In this document: positions 58,883-64,000 of the stretch, one piece after another
Numbering within the stretch: position 1 is the stretch's first letter
How the letters are laid out: every line of letters begins with the position of its first letter
Assembly: GCF_018918005.1 (NCBI RefSeq)
Contig: NZ_JAHLPR010000007.1
Coordinates: 62,001-126,000, forward strand
DNA from: Paenibacillus sp. MSJ-34
Lineage (GTDB): Bacteria > Bacillota > Bacilli > Paenibacillales > Paenibacillaceae
Reading direction: 5' to 3'
DNA: 64,000 nucleotides
The notes under the pieces: model-generated
What the model was told of the DNA's origin: nothing
The model's input: the letters and a program-made list of their open reading frames with translations, nothing else
Database searches by the model: none
Translations under genes and position numbers: made by a program

Positions 58883-59944
58883 TTACCCGAAGTGATGCTT
58901 CGATTTCCACAGCACGCCCATTTTGAGCAGGCGCGGCACCCGTCCGATAAACGTTCTTTTGCCCATATAACCGAATCCGGATTTTTTGCCTAACGAACCG
59001 AGCACGCCTTTCAAGCGGATTTTGTCCAGGCGCGGCGTCTGGCCTTGCCATATCGCCTGCACGACTTGCGCGATCTGATCCCCTTGCACGCCCGCAACTT
59101 GCGCGCTGGGGGAGAAGGCGAGGCTCGCGCAGTCTCCGGCCACGTATACTTCCGGGTAGGACGGTATTTGATAATACTCGTTCAGCAAGATGCGGCCTTG
59201 CGCATCTTTCGGCACGTTCAGCTTCTGCACGACTTCCGACGGTTGAATGCCGGCCGTCCATACCGCGACGTCTCCGTATATAGGTCTCTCCTGATCGTAG
59301 ATGACGCCGGGCTCGATTTTGCTTACGGATATATGAGAGCAGAGCGCGATATCGTGTTCGACAAACCAGGATGAAACGAACTGCGAAAGCTTCTCCGGAA
59401 AAGCGGACAACACCCGCGGGCCGCGATCCAAAATCCGAATGTTCAGATCGGGACGGCTTTCGCGCAGCTCGGCCGCAATTTCCACTCCGCTTAGCCCTCC
59501 GCCAATAATATTAACTTCGCCGTAAGGCTTCACATCGTTTAAGATGGCATACGTTTTTCTCGTGTTCGCCAAGGATTGAATGCTCGCCGTATATTGATCG
59601 GCTCCGGGGATGCCGTGATGTTTGTCGGTGCAACCCAAAGCAATGGCAAGCCATTCATATTCGATCGTTTCTTCCTGATCCATGGTAACGGTTCGGCTCT
59701 CCAGATCGATCCCGGTTACGGCGCCGTATTTATATTCGATACGCGGATCGGAAGGAAAGGCGACGCGAACGTCAAGATCGGATATCGTACCCGCCGCCAG
59801 CGCGTAAAATTCCGTTTTTAATCCTTGGTAAGGCATTCTGTCGACCAACGTGATGATCGTATCGGACGGAATATCGCCTTCCAGCAACCGGTTCGCGATG
59901 GCAAGCCCGCCGTATCCCCCTCCAAGTATGACGAATTTCTTCAT
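58883..59944 (-). CDS. yutJ: FAD-dependent NADH dehydrogenase-like protein (YutJ)
   Basis: 353 residues. Two dinucleotide folds: FVILGGGYGGLAIANRL (FAD) and EVNIIGGGLSGVEIAAEL (NADH), plus the AVWTAGIQP and VYVAGDCAS motifs near the FAD. Resembles type II NADH dehydrogenase (Ndh) of the respiratory chain; YutJ is the Bacillus orthologue by position and sequence. Would feed electrons to menaquinone. ATG with AAGGAAG upstream. Confidence 0.92.
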   Translation of the reverse strand: MKKFVILGGGYGGLAIANRLLEGDIPSDTIITLVDRMPYQGLKTEFYALAAGTISDLDVRVAFPSDPRIEYKYGAVTGIDLESRTVTMDQEETIEYEWLAIALGCTDKHHGIPGADQYTASIQSLANTRKTYAILNDVKPYGEVNIIGGGLSGVEIAAELRESRPDLNIRILDRGPRVLSAFPEKLSQFVSSWFVEHDIALCSHISVSKIEPGVIYDQERPIYGDVAVWTAGIQPSEVVQKLNVPKDAQGRILLNEYYQIPSYPEVYVAGDCASLAFSPSAQVAGVQGDQIAQVVQAIWQGQTPRLDKIRLKGVLGSLGKKSGFGYMGKRTFIGRVPRLLKMGVLWKSKHHFG

Positions 59945-59983
59945 GAATTGCTTCCTTTCTAGTTTGTCAGTGATTAGGATGCC

Positions 59984-61090
59984 CTATTCGTATACTTTCA
60001 TTTCGTTATAGAACGTATCGCGCTCGACCGGAATGCGTCCTGCGCCTTTAATTAGCCAAATCAATTCATCCCGCGTCAAACCTTCCGGCGTCAAAGCGCC
60101 CGCGGCGTGGCTGATGCGTTCCTTCACGATCGTGCCGTGCGCGTCGGATGCGCCGAACGTGAGCGCCATTTGAGTTAATTGCGTGCCGATATTAATGAAG
60201 TAGGCTTTAATATGTTGAATATTGTCCAGCATCAGTCGGCTGATCGCGATTGTTCTCATATCCTCGTACGCGGAATTTCTGCGGCGGATGTCGGCTTTCG
60301 GGCTTCTCGGCTGCATTGACAGCGGAATGAATACCATGAAACCGTTCGTTTCATCCTGCAGTTCGCGAATATGGAGCATGTGGCGCACGCGATCCTCATG
60401 CGATTCGATCGAACCGTACAGCATCGTCGTATGCGTGCGCAATCCCAATTGATGGGCTGTCCGGTGCACTTCCAAATATTGTTCTACATTCGCTTTTTCG
60501 ACACGCATTTTTTTCCGGTATTGATCCGATAATATTTCGGCCCCGCCTCCGGTCAGCGACTTCAGGCCGGCTTTCATCAATTCTTGAAGCACTTCCTTCG
60601 TGCTTAATCCGCTAATGCGGGTGAAAAATTCGATTTCCGCCGCAGTGTATGCCTTCAATGTTACATCGGGATACCGTTCGTGCAACGCTTTAAGCGAATC
60701 GACGTAATATTGAAAAGGGACATGCGGATTGTGGCCGCCGACAATATGGAATTCCCGGATGCCGGGATGATAATGCTGCTCGATATATTCGATCATTTGC
60801 TCGCCGCTGAGCGTATAAGCGCCTTCGTCGCCCTCGTCTTTGCGGAAGTTGCAGAATGCGCAATGCGCTTCGCAGACATTCGTAAAGTACAAGCTCATAT
60901 TTTCGATAAAATAGACTTTCTTCCCGTTTTTCTTCAAGTTCGCTTCGTTGGCTAGCTGGCCAAGCGTAAGCAAATCGTCCGTTTGGTACAAATAAACGCC
61001 GTCCTCAAGACTTAAACGTTGTCCATGTCTTACTTTTTCAATAATTTCAGCCATTTGATTGTCGGTATTGCTTGTCACGATTGTCGACAT
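59984..61090 (-). CDS. mqnE: Aminofutalosine synthase, radical SAM
   Basis: 368 residues. Radical-SAM cluster C73-x3-C77-x2-C80 (CEAHCAFCNF). Distinguished from MqnC by the C-terminal FGASDAHGTIVKERISHAAGA; MqnC has a different block here. MqnE makes aminofutalosine from S-adenosylmethionine and the 3-enolpyruvyl benzoate intermediate, an early step of the futalosine route to menaquinone. GGAGGAGC upstream of ATG. A promoter and terminator upstream may attenuate it (see 61239). Confidence 0.9.
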   Translation of the reverse strand: MSTIVTSNTDNQMAEIIEKVRHGQRLSLEDGVYLYQTDDLLTLGQLANEANLKKNGKKVYFIENMSLYFTNVCEAHCAFCNFRKDEGDEGAYTLSGEQMIEYIEQHYHPGIREFHIVGGHNPHVPFQYYVDSLKALHERYPDVTLKAYTAAEIEFFTRISGLSTKEVLQELMKAGLKSLTGGGAEILSDQYRKKMRVEKANVEQYLEVHRTAHQLGLRTHTTMLYGSIESHEDRVRHMLHIRELQDETNGFMVFIPLSMQPRSPKADIRRRNSAYEDMRTIAISRLMLDNIQHIKAYFINIGTQLTQMALTFGASDAHGTIVKERISHAAGALTPEGLTRDELIWLIKGAGRIPVERDTFYNEMKVYE

Positions 61091-61238
61091 TTCGGCTCCT
61101 CCTTTTGCGGGTGTTTTGATTACAGCCTATCACAACAAGTGATCAGGCATGTGAAAAAAAATACTTAATAAGCTGCCATTGGAAAATAAACCGCTGGTTA
61201 AAAATAATGCAATAAAACAGCGCCTGTACGGCTTGCAT

Positions 61239-61312
61239 AAAAAAAGCGCGCCGACTCGCGCAAAAACAACCGCTAACCGCGGCTGTGCCATAGGGTTGGG
61301 TTCGTGAATCTG
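61239..61312 (-). ncRNA. Putative ~70-nt RNA or attenuator upstream of mqnE
   Basis: On the - strand the RNA starting near 61312 would include CCGCGGTTAGCGG (small hairpin) and end in a GC-rich hairpin GCGCG..CGCGC (61261-61246) followed by seven T (61245-61239). Candidate only; no family recognised. Confidence 0.4.
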
Positions 61313-61318
61313 ATTTCT

Positions 61319-61347
61319 ATTATAAACCTCACATAGGAGAGGGGCAA
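61319..61347 (-). promoter_or_regulatory. Promoter for the RNA/attenuator upstream of mqnE
   Basis: On the - strand TTGCCC (61347-61342), 17-bp spacer, TATAAT (61324-61319). Confidence 0.55.
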
Positions 61348-61396
61348 TACGGTTACCATAAAAAAGCGAGTATATTTCCAACTTAGCGAATGTCAC

Positions 61397-61425
61397 TTGA
61401 GAGAGAATGAATAGTTCGGTATACT
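61397..61425 (+). promoter_or_regulatory. Sigma-A promoter of the A-type carrier gene
   Basis: TTGAGA (61397-61402), 17-bp spacer, TATACT (61420-61425), 33 bp before the GTG start. Confidence 0.75.
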
Positions 61426-61458
61426 GTTAATAAGACGGTTTAGGAGGAGGTAGTTGCC

Positions 61459-61812
61459 GTGATTACAATCAGCGATACGGCGATTGAGAAAATACAAGAA
61501 ATGCTTGCAGCGGAAGAAACGCCGAATTTATTTCTGCGGATTGCGGTGCAAGCGGGGGGATGCAGCGGTTTCTCCTACGGCATGGGTCTGGACAACGAGC
61601 AGAATTATAACGATAAAGTTCTTGATATTAAAGGGATGAAAGTCGTTGTCGACGAAGACAGCGCGAAATATTTGTACGGCGTTGAAATCGATTATAAAGA
61701 ATCAGGCATGGGCGGAGGGTTTACTATTCATAATCCGAACGCCATCGCGACATGCGGCTGCGGATCGTCGTTCCGCACGCGCGAAGAAGCGGGAACGCCA
61801 AGCGAATGTTAA
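61459..61812 (+). CDS. yutM: A-type Fe-S carrier (YutM/ErpA-like)
   Basis: 117 residues, GTG start with AGGAGGAGG upstream. HesB/IscA/ErpA fold with the three cluster cysteines C35 (GGCSGFSY), C99 and C101 (TCGCGSSF). It accepts and delivers Fe-S clusters. B. subtilis yutM lies in the same yut neighbourhood. A strong promoter lies 33 bp upstream and a strong terminator follows. Confidence 0.93.
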   Translation: MITISDTAIEKIQEMLAAEETPNLFLRIAVQAGGCSGFSYGMGLDNEQNYNDKVLDIKGMKVVVDEDSAKYLYGVEIDYKESGMGGGFTIHNPNAIATCGCGSSFRTREEAGTPSEC

Positions 61813-61895
61813 CTCCCTCTCGTGCACGGGAAATTCCGGGAAACTGCAATATAAACTTTATAAGCAAGCAGACGAATGTCTCGTTAGGAAGAGAG

Positions 61896-61922
61896 CGCCG
61901 CGTTACGCGGCGTTTTTTTTTT
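61896..61922 (+). terminator. Terminator of the A-type carrier gene
   Basis: 7-bp GC stem CGCCGCG / CGCGGCG with TTA loop and ten T. Confidence 0.92.
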
Positions 61923-62148
61923 GCCTCGTTTAATTCCCTTCCTTTTGCCGCTATCCCCTTCCTTCAGAGTATCACGATTCTTTCAATTAAATCGACGAAA
62001 GTCCTGCGTTCTGCCGACAACCGCCCTCTCTTCTAGGCTCTTAGTCTAGTTTTCTATTAAAATAAGGCGCTAGCCTTGGATAAACATACAAGAGGTGCAC
62101 GTCCCGTTTGAGTATGAATAAGTATACCACCAGAGAGGAGAGACGCAT
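61923..62148. other. Spacer upstream of the YheC/D gene
   Basis: T- and C-rich after the terminator, then AT-rich. No gene. A sporulation promoter for the next gene is expected but no convincing sigma-factor match was found. The strong ribosome site AGAGAGGAGAG ends it. Confidence 0.4.
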
Positions 62149-62811
62149 ATGCCAGGAAGACAGTTAGCCAATAAATGGCTAAAAACGGAAGCGTTGCTTT
62201 CCGATGCAATGGTAGCTGGCCATATTCCTCAGACGAAAAAATTCAATGCGGACAATTTGCGGCACATGTTATCCGTTTACGGAATGGTAGTTATAAAGCC
62301 GGTCGTAGGTGGCGGCGGTTACGGCGTGATTAAGGTCAGTAAGAAAGGCGACATGTATTCCTATACGTATCTTTCCCATAAAAGATCGTTTCAAGGTTTT
62401 GAAAGGTTGTTCCACTCATTGGCACGGGTGAAGAAAAAACGGGGCTACATCATCCAGCAAGGAATCCATTTGGCGACGATCCAAGGCCGGCCGATCGATT
62501 ACCGCGTGAAATATGTCAAAACCGAAGGGAGATGGGTGTTTCGCTCGATGTTGGGACGTCTCGCCCGCAAAGGCTTGTTCGTCACCAATTTGTGCAAAGG
62601 CGGGACGATGATCCGTTTCGCGCCGGCGGTCCGCCATTCTTTCTCGAAAGCGATGGTCAAACCGAAACGAAACGAGATGCGGATCTTAACGCGAAAATGT
62701 ACTGAGATTCTGGAAGCGCGTTTTCCGGGGATCGGCGAATTGGGATTCGATTATGGCATTGATCGAAGCGGGAAAGTTTGGATTATCGAAGTTAACACGC
62801 GGCCGCAATGA
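62149..62811 (+). CDS. YheC/YheD-type ATP-grasp spore coat-associated protein
   Basis: 220 residues. ATP-grasp fold: VIKPVVGGGGYGVIKV (ATP-binding loop), DYRVKYV, ELGFDYGIDRSGKVWIIEVN with the metal ligands Glu and Asn near the C-terminus. YheC/YheD proteins associate with the Bacillus endospore coat. This one is short and stops at NTRPQ, lacking the C-terminal tail of some members. ATG with GGAGAG upstream. Enzymatic substrate unknown. Confidence 0.85.
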   Translation: MPGRQLANKWLKTEALLSDAMVAGHIPQTKKFNADNLRHMLSVYGMVVIKPVVGGGGYGVIKVSKKGDMYSYTYLSHKRSFQGFERLFHSLARVKKKRGYIIQQGIHLATIQGRPIDYRVKYVKTEGRWVFRSMLGRLARKGLFVTNLCKGGTMIRFAPAVRHSFSKAMVKPKRNEMRILTRKCTEILEARFPGIGELGFDYGIDRSGKVWIIEVNTRPQ

Positions 62812-62909
62812 TCGGTCGGTCGGTGGGGGCGGGTTGGTCGATAGTTTTCGGTTGTTGTCGGATGATAGATTAATAGAAGTTTTTTATTATTAACGTTCCG
62901 GTTATCGAT

Positions 62910-63008
62910 TGTGAATAAGTCTATCCACATTATCCACCCGAATAACAAAGGGATTTCATTACTTGCTCACAAAGTATTCACAGGATTTCCACAGCGAATT
63001 GTGGATAA
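62910..63008. promoter_or_regulatory. DnaA-box cluster upstream of sda
   Basis: Six sites in 99 bp: TGTGAATAA (62910-62918) and TGTGGATAA (63000-63008) are perfect TTATNCACA boxes on the - strand; CTATCCACA (62921-62929), TTATCCACC (62930-62938), GTATTCACA (62974-62982) and ATTTCCACA (62985-62993) differ by one or two bases. Known: in B. subtilis DnaA bound at sda activates it when replication starts or stalls. Not an oriC here: no dnaA/dnaN and no AT-rich unwinding block is adjacent. Confidence 0.85.
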
Positions 63009-63017
63009 CCGGAACGC

Positions 63018-63047
63018 TTGTTCTGTTAAAGTTGGGCATGTTATGAT
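63018..63047 (+). promoter_or_regulatory. Possible promoter of sda
   Basis: TTGTTC (63018-63023), 18-bp spacer, TATGAT (63042-63047), directly next to the DnaA boxes. Confidence 0.5.
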
Positions 63048-63085
63048 AGATTCGTAGGAAATATTAGGAAAGGGTGTGAAAATCT

Positions 63086-63217
63086 ATGGCGTTGCTTTCC
63101 GACACCATGTTGCTCGAATCTTATTACAAAGCGGTTGAATTGCAACTGGACAAAGAATTCATACAAATTTTATTCAATGAAATTGATCGAAGAAAATTGC
63201 CGGTTATTCTTTCGTAA
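63086..63217 (+). CDS. sda: Sporulation checkpoint inhibitor Sda
   Basis: 43 residues, two-helix hairpin like B. subtilis Sda: MALLSDTMLLESYYKAVELQLDKEF, then FNEIDRRKLPVILS. Sda binds the dimerisation domain of sporulation kinases (KinA, KinB) and blocks phosphate transfer to Spo0F, so that cells with stalled or newly started replication do not sporulate. The LSD.LL.ESY.KA.EL block is the family signature. Too short for the usual ORF cut-off. GGAAAGGGTG upstream; DnaA boxes and promoter upstream as in Bacillus, which confirms the assignment. Confidence 0.93.
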   Translation: MALLSDTMLLESYYKAVELQLDKEFIQILFNEIDRRKLPVILS

Positions 63218-63233
63218 CGATTCCCCCTTCATT

Positions 63234-63503
63234 TCACGTAACAATCGATCCCCATTCTTGAATTTTACAGCGATAATCCCTGTTGCAATTCGCGCAATAC
63301 AGCACATGCACGCAGTAATGTTCGCGGTCGGTTTCGGCGAGCAAAATTTGGGACATTGCCGCGGCTTGATGCAACGGTTCGTACGGGCTGTACGGGCCGG
63401 CGAAATCGTCCAATTTCCCGTAATCGATCGTCTGATGCGTACAGACCGGGCAAGCAACCTCTAACGAAGTGAGACCATTACATAATGGGCACAAATGAAA
63501 CAA
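63234..63503 (-). CDS. Zinc-ribbon hypothetical protein
   Basis: 89 residues with four cysteine pairs in CxxC spacing or close: CPLC (5-8), CPVC (18-21), and a C-terminal YCVHVLYCANCNRDYRC. Two zinc-binding knuckles are likely. TTG 63503 with AAGGAGAGG 8 bp upstream. That site lies inside a long inverted repeat (63506-63566). Convergent with sda. Function unknown; nucleic-acid binding is possible. Confidence 0.7.
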   Translation of the reverse strand: MFHLCPLCNGLTSLEVACPVCTHQTIDYGKLDDFAGPYSPYEPLHQAAAMSQILLAETDREHYCVHVLYCANCNRDYRCKIQEWGSIVT

Positions 63504-63505
63504 AA

Positions 63506-63566
63506 GGTATCCTCTCCTTACATTCCGGCATCATGCGATGCGTCGATTGTTAAGGAGTAGGATACC
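63506..63566 (-). promoter_or_regulatory. Long hairpin covering the ribosome site of the zinc-ribbon gene
   Basis: GGTATCCTCTCCTTA (63506-63520) pairs with TAAGGAGTAGGATACC (63551-63566) apart from one bulge. On the - strand the ribosome site AAGGAGAGG forms the 3' arm, ending 3 bp before the TTG start. The T-rich bases after it could also make it the terminator of the yumC-type gene upstream. Confidence 0.65.
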
Positions 63567-63597
63567 CAATACAGCCGTTTTTACAACGATCGGAGAT

Positions 63598-63999
63598 CTA
63601 CAACTTCATATTGCTGCTATGGCCCGGGGAAAGCCGGGCGTTCGGATCGATATACACTTTGGCATTGTTAACCGCCGTAGGCGCCTCGCCGAATCCGACG
63701 GCAATCAGTTTGAGCTTGCCGGGATACGTCGTAATGTCGCCTGCGGCGAAAATGCCGGGAATATTCGTCGCCATGCGGGAATCGACGACGATCGAGTTGT
63801 TCTCGATTTGCAGCCCCCATTCCGCAATCGGTCCGAGAGAAGAGACGAAGCCGAAATTGACAATGACCGCGTCCGCGTCGATTTGCTGCGTTTGCTTCGT
63901 TTTCATGTCGGTGAGCGTTACCTTCTCGATCCGGTCGCCGCCGTGCAACGCCGTAATTTCGGCGAATGTGACGACATTCACTTTGGACGCCATCAGCCG
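63598..63999 (-). CDS. yumC: Ferredoxin/flavodoxin-NADP+ reductase type 2 (YumC-like), C-terminal part
   Basis: The frame is open to the window edge, so the N-terminus is outside; about 133 residues are seen. C-terminal half of a thioredoxin-reductase-like flavoprotein that lacks the redox CxxC in the visible part: [49 protein letters not shown] and [22 protein letters not shown] are typical of YumC-type FNR. It reduces ferredoxin/flavodoxin with NADPH. The hairpin at 63506 may be its terminator. Confidence 0.93.
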   Translation of the reverse strand, partial: RLMASKVNVVTFAEITALHGGDRIEKVTLTDMKTKQTQQIDADAVIVNFGFVSSLGPIAEWGLQIENNSIVVDSRMATNIPGIFAAGDITTYPGKLKLIAVGFGEAPTAVNNAKVYIDPNARLSPGHSSNMKL

Positions 64000-64000
64000 T

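Noticed and set aside
61130-61396. 88-residue - strand ORF upstream of mqnE (MAQPRLAVVF...)
   Set aside because: No ribosome site before the internal ATG and it crosses a terminator; the region looks like RNA, not protein.
62910-63008. Chromosome origin oriC
   Set aside because: DnaA boxes are present but dnaA, dnaN and an AT-rich unwinding element are not; the sda gene explains the boxes.

Overview
The window looks like chromosomal DNA of a Gram-positive, endospore-forming member of the Paenibacillaceae (Paenibacillus/Cohnella-like). Support comes from many spore genes (two CotH kinases, two CotB-like coat proteins, an alpha/beta SASP, Sda, YlbJ, a YjcZ-type peptide, a YheC/YheD ATP-grasp protein), strong AGGAGG ribosome sites with frequent TTG and GTG starts, Bacillales gene sets (yutB-yutD, yutI-yuzB-yutJ-yutM, ctaA/ctaB), a T-box, a SAM-I riboswitch, and long repeat-bearing intergenic regions that code for nothing recognisable. 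The assignment is inferred; no rRNA gene is present.

Layout. 1-0.8 kb: end of an ABC-2 permease, then 1.4 kb of non-coding repeats. 2.2-8.8 kb: a spore-coat island with a (Thr-Arg-Gly)33 protein, cotH1, an ArsB-like permease with a small membrane protein, two CotB-like proteins and cotH2. 8.9-16 kb: lipA-yutD, gbsR divergent from an opuA-type osmoprotectant transporter, nadK, ylbJ. 16-25.4 kb: a DUF418 membrane protein, a two-component system whose kinase is frameshifted, globin, DUF2225, yycC, pepF, a chemoreceptor. 26-30 kb: a sugar-phosphate kinase/class II aldolase operon with its DeoR regulator and an aldose epimerase. 30.3-38.7 kb: T-box-trpS, SASP, YfhP-like protein, ctaB, yusF, YjcZ-like peptide, MFS transporter, transglutaminase. 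39-43.7 kb: tandem class B penicillin-binding proteins. 43.8-46.7 kb: a manganese-type ABC transporter with MntR-like operators and a divergent 32-residue membrane peptide. 47-54 kb: HAD phosphatase, DUF456, MurJ/SpoVB-like flippase, thioredoxin, ctaA, UbiD, HEPN protein. 54-57 kb: SAM riboswitch-metNI-metQ. 57-64 kb: SDR, yutI, yuzB, yutJ, mqnE, yutM, YheC/D, a DnaA-box cluster with sda, a zinc-ribbon protein and the end of a yumC-type reductase.

How parts work together. The coat island has the CotH kinase/CotB/CotG logic of Bacillus, with the TRG protein as candidate CotG-like substrate. MqnE and UbiD point to menaquinone by the futalosine route, and CtaA/CtaB supply heme A/O for oxidases. 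NifU-like, A-type carrier and LipA proteins form an Fe-S/lipoate group. DnaA boxes upstream of sda recreate the replication-sporulation checkpoint known from B. subtilis.

Signals not explained by ordinary genes: a dispersed family bounded by the inverted ends GTTCAAAAAGTC/GACTTTTTGAAC (four copies, one inside the met operon); a putative ~70-nt RNA or attenuator upstream of mqnE; a hairpin that pairs with the ribosome site of the zinc-ribbon gene; and a hairpin that separates the ribosome site from the mntA start. All sequence reading was done by eye, so homology calls rest on remembered motifs and no database was searched.
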